From the NCBI GenBank assembly GCA_032161045.1, contig JAVHTH010000007.1: a DNA stretch of 64,000 nucleotides. One strand, written 5' to 3'. This document shows, piece after piece, positions 17,193 to 25,075 of the stretch (its first letter is position 1; the number at the start of each line of letters is the position of its first letter). The position numbers were made by a program, and so were the translations under genes. This DNA is from Fervidibacter sinensis (GTDB taxonomy: Bacteria; Armatimonadota; Fervidibacteria; Fervidibacterales; Fervidibacteraceae). The notes beneath the pieces are model-generated. The model made no database searches, was not told the DNA's origin, and worked only from the letters and a program-made list of their open reading frames with translations.

Positions 17193-20178
17193 GCGAAGTC
17201 ACTTGACAGTTGTTTTTGCCCTAACTTTCTTTGCCAGCGCCCAGACCCCGGTGCTCAGCCCTTTCTCCACGCCCGCTGCAGCCCAAACTGCGTGGCAACT
17301 TGTTGACACTCGCCCATTTGCCGGCAAAGCGAAAGGCATTGTTGGGGCTTTGGGCGTTCCGACGAGGAACTTGACAAAAAATCAGGTTCGGATGATTGGA
17401 CGCCAACGAGCGCTTGAGTTTGACCTTCAGTTGCGCAAAACGAGACCCCGTTTGGTTGACTGGCTCATCAAGCATGGATATTGGAAGCCGGGGCAGAAAT
17501 TGGGCGTTGATGTTTTGATTGTTTCCAACGATGCTCCGCCTTTAAGGAGCAGGCAAAGTTACGGTGCTGGTTCGCTTCAATTCCGAATTGAAAACTTTCC
17601 AGCGGCTATTGAATCGCAAATCCGGGGTTTCCTGACCAGAGCGATGCCCATCTTGACAGAAATTTACGGTGCCCCGATAACTTCACCACCGGGGTCAACT
17701 CGCACAGTGACGATCGTTTTGGACGAAGCCCTTGACGCTTTGGATGGAGGGGTTTACAACGCTGCTGCTGATGAGATTCGTTTGCCCGAATTTGTCCCAC
17801 AGCGAGGCTACGATTGGTTCAATTTACTGCATCAAATCCTTCACGCCTTCAGAGGTCCGCTGATGCTCAGTTTCCCTGCTTGGGAGGAGGGTCACGCGAG
17901 GGCGGCGGCGATGATGGCGGCAATCCGTTTGCGAGGTCAAGGGGTCACCGAACTGAGCAAGTTTGACCCCAAAGACCCTGTCCACGGCGACCCGCTTTGG
18001 GTTCTGCCCCTTTACGATTTGCTCAACCAACCACCTTTAGGCAACCCGATTTTCCTTCCGCCTTCGGGTTACCAACCGATGGCTTACTGGCGAACCGCAA
18101 TGAGCGCTGCGGCTTGGCTCAAAGTCGCTGTAGAAAACCCACAATGTTTCCGACAGTTCAATGAAGCGCTGTTAACTCTGCCCGATGTTGAGACCGTTCG
18201 CGGCGACACAATTGCGCTCGTTGATTTGATGAGGGGAATCGTCCCACAAGTTGAAGGCATGGACTTTTACGACTGGTATCGCCGCCAGTATGTGCTTGAC
18301 ACCGGCATTTCAGTTGGACCGAAACTTTACGCTTTTGCTGTCCCGCTGCACATCGGTGTTTTGCTCATCTTGAACCATTACCGAACTTCTGCGGACGGTG
18401 ACGAATTTCCGCTTTACGGTATCGCCCAACTCGTTTACCGCAACGACCAAAGTGATGACCTTTACGCGGAAGAGGGGAACGAGGCGGAGATTTACGATGG
18501 CGAAGGATTCATTGCACCGCAATTTTTCAACATCGGTGGACCGAACCTGATTTTCGTTGACATTTTCGTCAATGGCTTGGCTCTTACTGTCCCGTTCCCT
18601 TACATGGTTCGTGGTGAGGAACCGAACGAAAACCCAATTTGGGGAGGTGTGCTCAATTCGCTGAGCGGGCAAATTCAGGTCCGATTCAACGACTTGACAG
18701 ATCTTCAACCCGTTAATGTCACTCGTGGCGTCTTCACCGTGACACAAGGGCTTGACATTTACCAACTTTATCGGTTGCGAATTCGCCATGTTGAGGATGG
18801 AAGCGAAGCCGTTGAGTATCGCAACGCTGCTTTTGACATCTACTGCTTAATCGTTCGCGCTCGTCCGTCAGTTATCACGATGGAGGTGACTTTACCTGCC
18901 GGCATTCACCTTTTCACTGTCCCGCTTTTGCCCACAGCCTTTGATGAGGCTGAAGCATTGGGAATCCCTTCGGATGAACTTTTGCTTGCTCGTTGGAACC
19001 CACTGAGGGCTGGGGATTTCAAGTATGAGTTCTACCCGCGCATCACGACGCCGATGATGCCCGGAGTCGGTTATTGGATCAAATTGCTTCGCGACACGAC
19101 TATTCGCGTTGAAGGGACACCAATCCCGAGCGACCAACCATATGAGATTCCGCTTTACGGTGGTTTCAACCAAGTTGGCAACCCATTTGCCCGTGATTTG
19201 CCTATCGGCGAAATTTTGGTCATGTTTGGAAACGAAGGTCCAGTCGGGCTGGCAGAAGCGGAACGAAGGGGATGGGTTCAAAACGCCATCTGGGTTTGGG
19301 ACAGGGTTCAAGGCTACCAACTTGCCCAAACTGTCCGCCAATGGCAGGGCTTTTGGGTTCGTTCGCTTAGAGCATCAGGTGTGAGGTTAGTCTTCAATTG
19401 GTCAAGGTTACAAACTGTCGCTGGACGAACGAGAAAGGCAAGTAATGCCGAATTGTCAAGCCGAAGTTCAATTCGTTGGTCGCTTCGCTTAGTTGTCACC
19501 GCACCCAATTCTCCCGCTGACACCGAAAACTTACTCGGAGTCGCTTCGGGTTCTCTTTTGCCAAGCCGAATTGCAAAGCCGCCGATGGTTGCAAATTCCG
19601 TGTGGGCAGCCTTTATATCTGATAGTGAAACAGTGGCTCACGATTTCCAAAGTGAGCGGTCAAGTTTGAGGTGGGTATTTGTCGTCAAGTCTGATTTGCC
19701 CGACAACACGCCCGTGACTTTGCGCTGGGAAGGTTTGACGGAGGTTCCCCGCTCAATTGCGGTTGTGGCAACTGACTTGACGACGGGCGAACGGTTTTCG
19801 TTGCGCAGCAGAAGCAGTTACACCTTCAACGCCCGCAAAGGAGAAACGCGCCAGTTCGTTATTGAAGCGAAGCAGATCCCTTCAGCCCCGCTTTTGCGTA
19901 TCGTTTCGGTTAAATCGCTGAGAGGGCGGGGTTTAACTGCGAACTTGGTTTTGACTGCGCCCGCTTATGTCCGAGCCGAAATCCGGACTTTGACTGGACG
20001 AACGGTTCGCGTCTTGACAGAAACTTTCGTCACACGACTTCCTTCCTTCACGGTCTTCTGGGACGGTCGTGACCGCTTAGGAACTCCTCTGCCGTTTGGC
20101 GCTTACTTGCTCGTCGTCAATGCCCGCGACGAACTTGGTCGCGAACAGCAGGCGATTCGGACGGTGATGGTCAAATGA
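17185..20178 (+). CDS. Large secreted zincin-like protein with FlgD-type Ig C-terminus
   Basis: A 997-residue protein starting at GTG 17185 inside the end of the previous gene. A signal peptide (about 1-33) is followed by a zincin-like segment: H216-Q-I-L-H220 and then W233-E-E-G, the layout of a gluzincin HExxH...E site but with Q in place of the catalytic glutamate. The middle is made of beta-rich domains. The last 85 residues match a FlgD-like Ig or secretion-sorting domain (VLTETFVTRLPSFTVFWDGRD, PFGAYLLVVNARDE). It is probably exported and surface-associated; peptidase activity is doubtful. The last four bases overlap an ATG of the next frame. Confidence 0.6.
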   Translation: MIKRSHLTVVFALTFFASAQTPVLSPFSTPAAAQTAWQLVDTRPFAGKAKGIVGALGVPTRNLTKNQVRMIGRQRALEFDLQLRKTRPRLVDWLIKHGYWKPGQKLGVDVLIVSNDAPPLRSRQSYGAGSLQFRIENFPAAIESQIRGFLTRAMPILTEIYGAPITSPPGSTRTVTIVLDEALDALDGGVYNAAADEIRLPEFVPQRGYDWFNLLHQILHAFRGPLMLSFPAWEEGHARAAAMMAAIRLRGQGVTELSKFDPKDPVHGDPLWVLPLYDLLNQPPLGNPIFLPPSGYQPMAYWRTAMSAAAWLKVAVENPQCFRQFNEALLTLPDVETVRGDTIALVDLMRGIVPQVEGMDFYDWYRRQYVLDTGISVGPKLYAFAVPLHIGVLLILNHYRTSADGDEFPLYGIAQLVYRNDQSDDLYAEEGNEAEIYDGEGFIAPQFFNIGGPNLIFVDIFVNGLALTVPFPYMVRGEEPNENPIWGGVLNSLSGQIQVRFNDLTDLQPVNVTRGVFTVTQGLDIYQLYRLRIRHVEDGSEAVEYRNAAFDIYCLIVRARPSVITMEVTLPAGIHLFTVPLLPTAFDEAEALGIPSDELLLARWNPLRAGDFKYEFYPRITTPMMPGVGYWIKLLRDTTIRVEGTPIPSDQPYEIPLYGGFNQVGNPFARDLPIGEILVMFGNEGPVGLAEAERRGWVQNAIWVWDRVQGYQLAQTVRQWQGFWVRSLRASGVRLVFNWSRLQTVAGRTRKASNAELSSRSSIRWSLRLVVTAPNSPADTENLLGVASGSLLPSRIAKPPMVANSVWAAFISDSETVAHDFQSERSSLRWVFVVKSDLPDNTPVTLRWEGLTEVPRSIAVVATDLTTGERFSLRSRSSYTFNARKGETRQFVIEAKQIPSAPLLRIVSVKSLRGRGLTANLVLTAPAYVRAEIRTLTGRTVRVLTETFVTRLPSFTVFWDGRDRLGTPLPFGAYLLVVNARDELGREQQAIRTVMVK

Positions 20179-20253
20179 TGGGACCCGGGACGAGGGACGC
20201 GGGACGAGTTGAAAAGAGGGAAAGGGAACAAGGGACGCGGGACGCAGGACAAG
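20179..20253 (+). repeat. GGGACGCGGGAC short tandem-type repeats
   Basis: About six imperfect copies of GGGAC(G/C)(C/A)GGGAC-like units lie between the stop of the zincin-like gene and the signal peptide of the next lipoprotein. They can be read as 30 charged residues of an N-terminal extension, but such a leader in front of a lipoprotein signal is unlikely to be translated usefully. Confidence 0.6.
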
Positions 20254-20264
20254 TTAAAACTACA

Positions 20265-21455
20265 ATGCCTATGCGCTTATACGCTTACACGCTTGCACTT
20301 TTCGTTTCGCTATTGTCTTTGCTCGGTTGCGGTGGGCTGAAGTTGCCCGAACTTGTCGTGCCGACTGTGCAAGTTAGCGGGACAGTCCTTGAAGCGGGAT
20401 TGCTTGAGGATAAACCAATTTCGGGTGCTTGGGTTGTGATAAACGGGAGCGCACCAGCATACACCGATAATCTCGGTAAGTTCGTTGTGAATGTCCCTGT
20501 CACCACAACAGGTGACCAGACAATTTTGGCTGCCATCAGTGTTGCCAAGCACGGCTATTTGGCTCGGCTAATTGAAGACAGACGAATCAACACTGGCTCA
20601 TCGTCCGAACTTGACCCAATTTACCTCGTGCCAGCACCGAACACAAGTAGCCTGAAGGGTAGGGTAGTGGACAAGACTACAGGTCGCGGGATCCCGAACG
20701 CTGAAGTTATTCTCTTCGGCGACTTGACAATTCGGGTTCGCACCGCAGCCGATGGGAGTTTCCTTCTCAGTGGCATCATGCCCGAAAGTGGAGAATTTCC
20801 TGTCCAAGCCCGCCATCCCGACTTCTTGACAGTTTTTGATTTGCAGACTGGTCGGAACTACCAAACTGTGGTCATCCGCAAAGGTGACGAAAATGTCAAT
20901 TCCGTTACCCTTGAACTTTACCCGCTCGGCACCCCCGCACTAATTTCTGGGAAAGTTGTCAATAGCGAGACTTCGGAGCCTGTGCCCAATGCGACGGTAA
21001 TCTTGGGTGATAAAAGAGCAACCACTGACGAGGGCGGTAATTTCACTATCCCCAACGCACCGACCGGACAACAAACGCTTAGGGTTGAGCACCCGCAATT
21101 TTTGACTTTCAACGAAACTTTACTCATCAACGGCGACCCATTGGTCATCTTCCTGTTCGCTCCCGGCACCTTGCCTTCTTTGCCTTTCACGATTTCAGGC
21201 AAAGTAACTCTTCAAGGCGAAACGAACCATAGTGGCGTTAGAGTTGAGGCGAGGCGAAAGGTTGACGGCGTGGTCGTTGATGCCACAACCACAACAATTG
21301 AGGGCAACTATGCCCTCTGGGTTCCGCCGGGGACATACTTGGTTAGGGCAAGCATTGAAGGGTTTGTCAGCGCTGAGCGAGAAGTTATTGTGCGCAAAGG
21401 TGTTGCCATTACGAATGTTGACTTTACGCTCACTCGCTTGGAGGGTGCTCAATGA
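20265..21455 (+). CDS. Lipoprotein with repeated carboxypeptidase-regulatory-like domains
   Basis: From ATG 20265 the protein has 396 residues, a lipoprotein signal ending LLSLLGC (C22) and at least four CnaB/carboxypeptidase-regulatory Ig units, marked by GTVLEAG, GRVVDKTTGRGIPNAEV, GKVVNSETSEPVPNATV and GKVTLQGETNHSGV. No catalytic motif is seen; the units are all-beta and probably structural or carbohydrate-binding. An upstream in-frame ATG at 20175 overlaps the previous stop as ATGA but would put repeat-encoded charged residues before the signal. The ribosome site for 20265 is weak, so translational coupling with the preceding gene is plausible. The stop overlaps the next start as ATGA. 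Confidence 0.75.
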   Translation: MPMRLYAYTLALFVSLLSLLGCGGLKLPELVVPTVQVSGTVLEAGLLEDKPISGAWVVINGSAPAYTDNLGKFVVNVPVTTTGDQTILAAISVAKHGYLARLIEDRRINTGSSSELDPIYLVPAPNTSSLKGRVVDKTTGRGIPNAEVILFGDLTIRVRTAADGSFLLSGIMPESGEFPVQARHPDFLTVFDLQTGRNYQTVVIRKGDENVNSVTLELYPLGTPALISGKVVNSETSEPVPNATVILGDKRATTDEGGNFTIPNAPTGQQTLRVEHPQFLTFNETLLINGDPLVIFLFAPGTLPSLPFTISGKVTLQGETNHSGVRVEARRKVDGVVVDATTTTIEGNYALWVPPGTYLVRASIEGFVSAEREVIVRKGVAITNVDFTLTRLEGAQ

Positions 21456-21823
21456 TGCGCTGGATTGCGTTCGTTTTAATGCTCCTTGCAACTCTTATGC
21501 TCTTTGGTTGCAACGATAATGGCAAACCTTCGCCGGGTATTTTCGGGCAAGTCATCAGTAAGGAAACAAGACGGCCCATTGCCAATGCCACCGTTTCGCT
21601 GCAGCGAGATGGCAATGAACTCGCATCGGTCCAGACCAACGGCAATGGCAAATTCGCTTTCCCAAATCTTGAGCCGGGGACTTACTCGCTTGTTGTTTCC
21701 GCTGACGGTTATTGGGATGCTTTGGGCTGGGTAACATTGGCACAGGGACAGCGGTTATCGGTCACCATTGAGATGATCTCGTTGCAAGAGGGACCGCCGA
21801 CTGATGTCCCGATTGCGGACTGA
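21452..21823 (+). CDS. Small lipoprotein with one carboxypeptidase-regulatory-like domain
   Basis: A 123-residue protein whose ATG overlaps the stop of the preceding gene. The lipobox is LMLFGC with C20. Residues about 30-105 are one CnaB-like unit: GQVISKETRRPIANATV, a NGKFAFPNLEPGTYSL turn and a closing strand. It looks like a single-domain version of its upstream neighbour, so both probably act in the same structure. Function unknown. Confidence 0.75.
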   Translation: MMRWIAFVLMLLATLMLFGCNDNGKPSPGIFGQVISKETRRPIANATVSLQRDGNELASVQTNGNGKFAFPNLEPGTYSLVVSADGYWDALGWVTLAQGQRLSVTIEMISLQEGPPTDVPIAD

Positions 21824-21873
21824 TGTGCAAGATGGCACAATTTTGTTGGCAAACTCAAAGGAGGCGATTGCCG

Positions 21874-22101
21874 ATGCGCCTTTGGACAATTTTGGTGCTC
21901 GGTCTTTTGATCATCACAGCCGCCATGTTGGCTGGATGCGGTGGTGGAGGAGGCGGAGGAACAACTTTGCCGGGTGGCGGAGGAACAACTCCGGGCACAC
22001 CAGGCACAGGCGGTGGAGGCACAACTCCACCAAGCCCGCCATCAGGTGGGACAGGTGGAGGAACGATACTTCAGCCACCACCGCCACCAACCTTTGATTG
22101 A
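21874..22101 (+). CDS. Tiny glycine/proline-rich lipoprotein
   Basis: A 75-residue protein started at ATG 21874 by a strong site, AAAGGAGGCGATTGCCG; an overlapping ATG at 21823 lacks such a site. The lipobox is AAMLAGC (C22). Everything after it is low complexity: runs of glycine, threonine and proline, ending in PPPPPTFD. It contains no folded domain and may be a flexible tether or spacer on the envelope. It belongs to the operon by position, 22 bases before the LptC/LptA-like gene. Confidence 0.7.
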   Translation: MRLWTILVLGLLIITAAMLAGCGGGGGGGTTLPGGGGTTPGTPGTGGGGTTPPSPPSGGTGGGTILQPPPPPTFD

Positions 22102-22123
22102 GCCATCGGGAGTGGTTTGAAAC

Positions 22124-23572
22124 ATGCCAAAAAGGTGGCTGATTTTTGCTGCGGCGTTAGTCATCTTGATTGCCGCTTCACTTACCTTTTGGCTTTGGGG
22201 CGGAAAAAGAACTGTCAAGCATCCCGAAACTCAAGTGCAAAAGACTGAACCGCAACTGAAACCGGGCATAACTTTGGAAGGGGTTGAAGGGCTTGTTTTG
22301 CGTAGGGAAGGGCGCAAGACTTGGGAGTTGTTCGTTGACATCATCACCCTTGACAAAAACCAAACTCAAGCAACTGCCCAAGGGATACGAAAAGCCATCT
22401 ACTACGACGAGAAGGGTAAGCCCCTGCTTTGGTTCTCCGCCCAAACCCTCACTTACAACGCCAACACCGGCGAAGTGACACTTGTGGGGGACATCCAAAT
22501 TGAGGCTCGGCTGCCGAAAGGGAAAATGCTCGTTGGAAAAGCGACGCAGGCAATTTGGCATGAGCGGAGGTGCATTTTGGAGGTTTGGGATGGGCAAGGG
22601 CAAGTTGGAGAAACCCGTTTCCTCGTCCGGCGAATCCGATACAATCCCGACACAACCGTCCTTGAAGCCTTTGAGCAAGTTGTCGTGTTCACGCCGAAGG
22701 CAAGGCTTGTTTGCCCGATGGTGCGGACAAACTTGACAACTCGCTACCTCATCGCTTTGCCGCCAGTTCAATTGACTGTGCTTGCGAAGAAATTGCCAAC
22801 TCCTTTCTTGCCTGTGGCTTTCCGCAAGGTCGCTCAAGGTAGCCAGCAACAAAAAGCCGAAAAAGAGAAGAAAGAGCGTCCCGTAAACTTCCGCACCGAT
22901 AAGCCCGTTATCCGCAAACCGCCGAAATGGTTCTTTGAGGATGTGGTGATTACCGAAGAAGGCGAAGATTACACCATCACCGCAAAGCGGGCAATTTACG
23001 ACGAAGATGCTGACAAGGTGGAAATTCCCGAAGGCATCCGCTTTGAGGACCCAGAAACCATTGCGACTGCTCCGAAGGGCGAAGTTGACAACAAACATAA
23101 GGTAGCCCTTTTCTTTGGTCCAGTAGAGGTCACGATTAAGCCCAAGAAAGAGCCCGAGAAACCCAAACCGGAACAAGGCAGCGGTCAGCCCGAAGAGCAG
23201 AAAGAGGAAAAACGCGAAAAGTTGAGGAAGCGGCTTCGCAAGGAAGGCGGGAGGATGGTTTGCGATAGGGCTGAATACTACTACCGCGAACGAAGGGTTG
23301 TGGCAACTGGGAATGTCAAGTTTGAGCAAGAGGGACGATACAGTGGCAAGGCTGACAAGGTGACCTATTTGACCCGAGAGGAGATTTTGACCGTTGAGGG
23401 CAATGTGGTCATGCGAGACTTGCGGAAAGGGCACGAAGTTGAATGCCCCAAAATCGTCATCAACCTTCAAACCGATGAGGTTGAAATTAGCCCGCCAGTT
23501 AGTGGACGCCTAATCGTGCGCGAGGAGGAAGAGCAAAAGCAGCCAGAGAAAAGTGAGGAAGCGCCGAAGTAA
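22124..23572 (+). CDS. LptC-LptA/OstA-like lipopolysaccharide-transport periplasmic protein
   Basis: A 482-residue protein with one N-terminal membrane helix (about 5-24). The next part (about 45-210) reads like LptC: a beta-jellyroll beginning ITLEGVEGLVLRREG. The last part (about 275-460) reads like LptA/OstA, with the strand motif AEYYYRERRVVATGNVKFEQEG and LTVEGNVVMRDL. These proteins pass lipopolysaccharide across the periplasm as bridge modules. The two blocks are joined by two charged, low-complexity linkers (rich in E, K, P), which is unusual. It supports an outer membrane with LPS or a similar lipid. It closes the operon; the LptB/F/G genes are not nearby. Confidence 0.7.
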   Translation: MPKRWLIFAAALVILIAASLTFWLWGGKRTVKHPETQVQKTEPQLKPGITLEGVEGLVLRREGRKTWELFVDIITLDKNQTQATAQGIRKAIYYDEKGKPLLWFSAQTLTYNANTGEVTLVGDIQIEARLPKGKMLVGKATQAIWHERRCILEVWDGQGQVGETRFLVRRIRYNPDTTVLEAFEQVVVFTPKARLVCPMVRTNLTTRYLIALPPVQLTVLAKKLPTPFLPVAFRKVAQGSQQQKAEKEKKERPVNFRTDKPVIRKPPKWFFEDVVITEEGEDYTITAKRAIYDEDADKVEIPEGIRFEDPETIATAPKGEVDNKHKVALFFGPVEVTIKPKKEPEKPKPEQGSGQPEEQKEEKREKLRKRLRKEGGRMVCDRAEYYYRERRVVATGNVKFEQEGRYSGKADKVTYLTREEILTVEGNVVMRDLRKGHEVECPKIVINLQTDEVEISPPVSGRLIVREEEEQKQPEKSEEAPK

Positions 23573-23733
23573 TGCGAGCGGAAAGTTGAAAAATTGCAAG
23601 GACGACTTTAGCCGCAACAATTTTCTCATTGGTCAATGGTGGGCAGTGGCACCCTCAAGTTTTTTGCCCCGAAAAAGACAACTTTCAATGAGTGGGGTGA
23701 TTTGGCTTGCGCTATCGTAGGAGGCAAAGGCCG

Positions 23734-24024
23734 ATGTGGCGGTTGGTTCGGTGGCAAAGCGGTTGGGCGCTGCTTATCGCTATCCCCAAAGTCACCCGAA
23801 AAGTCCGTTGTGTCCGAACTTTAATGGGTGTCAAGGTTGATAGCGAATTTTGTTTGGTGCCTATGGAGCAAAGTGGTTCACGGTGGCGTCCCGTCACTCA
23901 ACTGAAGGGACAATTGCGAGTCAATTTGCCTTTGCCGGCAAATTGGCGAATGACGGGTTTGCCCGTAGCCGTTCAGTTGCAAGGTCACAAGTGGCTCCTT
24001 TTGCCCATCTCGTTCGGCTCGTGA
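23734..24024 (+). CDS. Small uncharacterised protein
   Basis: A 96-residue basic, tryptophan-containing protein. I chose ATG 23734 because TAGGAGGCAAAGGCCG lies just upstream, the same style of site as other genes here; a TTG at 23707 is less likely. It has no signal peptide and no domain I recognise. The last half is beta-rich (GQLRVNLPLPANWRMTGL, VQLQGHKWLLLPI). It lies 161 bases after the LptC/LptA-like gene and converges on the epimerase gene. The intervening 23573-23733 holds nothing I can name. Confidence 0.5.
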   Translation: MWRLVRWQSGWALLIAIPKVTRKVRCVRTLMGVKVDSEFCLVPMEQSGSRWRPVTQLKGQLRVNLPLPANWRMTGLPVAVQLQGHKWLLLPISFGS

Positions 24025-24058
24025 AGGTAGGTCTAAAATGGTGCTAAATCCCCACCAC

Positions 24059-25018
24059 CTATCTGCCTGCAAATTTTGCCCGCCAGTAGTCCAGCATGTC
24101 GCGTAGGGTTTGTTCGTAAGGGATTTGAGGTGCCCATCCAGTTCGCTCACGAAACTTTGCGCTATCGCCGACCAAGACAGGGACATCTGACGGACGCATC
24201 CTCGTTGGGTCTTGACGGACTTCAACCTTGACTTTCGCCATGCTCAAAAGCATGTCAAGGACTTCTTTAATGCTCCACGCTTTGCCTGTGCAGATGTTGT
24301 AAACCTCGCCGGGTTCGCCTTTTTCTAAAGCCAGCCAATAAGCCCGAACAATGTCGCGGACATCTGTGAAATCCCTTTTCGCTTCCAAGTTGCCTACATA
24401 AATCACTGGCTCTTGCAAAGCCGCTTCAATTCGTGCAATTTGCCAAGCGAAACCCGAATCAACGAAAGCCTCAGGTCTGCGAGGTCCGCTGTGGTTGAAA
24501 GCCCTCGTGCGAACGATGAACATGCCGTAACTTCGGTGATATTGCCATCCAAGCAAGTCTTGTGCGACCTTGCTGACAGCGTAGGGCGACAAGGGTCTGA
24601 GTGGGTTGGTTTCCTTGATGGGCAGTTCGTGCTCAAACTGCAAACCGTATTCTTCACTTGAGCCGGCATTCAAAATTCGGCAATCAAGTTCTAACTGACG
24701 GACTGCCTCAAAGAGGTTGATTGTTCCGATGACATTGATGTGCATTGTGTCTGCAGGCGCAGTCCAACTCGCTGGGACGAAACTTTGGGCTGCGAGGTGA
24801 AAAATCCAATCTGGCTTTGCTTCCTTGACGGCGTTGCGGACGGAGATGGCATCGCGAAGGTCACACTCAATCAAACGGATTTGAGTGAGCAAATGTTGAA
24901 TGTTGTCAAGGCGTGAACGCCACCGATATGTCCCAAAAACCTCTGCTCCCCTCTCCAACGCCAACTCAGCGAGATGCGAACCGACGAAACCAGTTATGCC
25001 AGTGATGAGAATGCGCAT
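24059..25018 (-). CDS. NAD(P)-dependent nucleotide-sugar epimerase/dehydratase (GDP-mannose dehydratase / GDP-4-keto-6-deoxymannose reductase type)
   Basis: A 319-residue short-chain dehydrogenase of the extended class. The cofactor motif is GITGFVGSH near the N-terminus, and the catalytic set is SSEEYG with YAVSK (Tyr and Lys). The NHSGPRRPE segment and the RDFTDVRD motif are typical of the GDP-mannose 4,6-dehydratase and GDP-6-deoxy-4-keto-hexulose reductase group. It would supply deoxysugars for surface polysaccharide. Choosing between dehydratase and reductase needs a phylogeny. The ATG follows GGTGGTGACCT. The gene ends close to the small + strand gene, facing it. Confidence 0.85.
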   Translation of the reverse strand: MRILITGITGFVGSHLAELALERGAEVFGTYRWRSRLDNIQHLLTQIRLIECDLRDAISVRNAVKEAKPDWIFHLAAQSFVPASWTAPADTMHINVIGTINLFEAVRQLELDCRILNAGSSEEYGLQFEHELPIKETNPLRPLSPYAVSKVAQDLLGWQYHRSYGMFIVRTRAFNHSGPRRPEAFVDSGFAWQIARIEAALQEPVIYVGNLEAKRDFTDVRDIVRAYWLALEKGEPGEVYNICTGKAWSIKEVLDMLLSMAKVKVEVRQDPTRMRPSDVPVLVGDSAKFRERTGWAPQIPYEQTLRDMLDYWRAKFAGR

Positions 25019-25075
25019 AGGTCACCACCATCCCGCAATTTGCGATTTTGGCTTTACAAGTTTTGCGCTTACCGC

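Noticed and set aside
22178..23470. 430-residue minus-strand open frame opposite the LptC/LptA-like gene
   Set aside because: The plus strand holds a coherent membrane plus jellyroll protein in a coupled operon; the antisense frame has no domain and no ribosome site.
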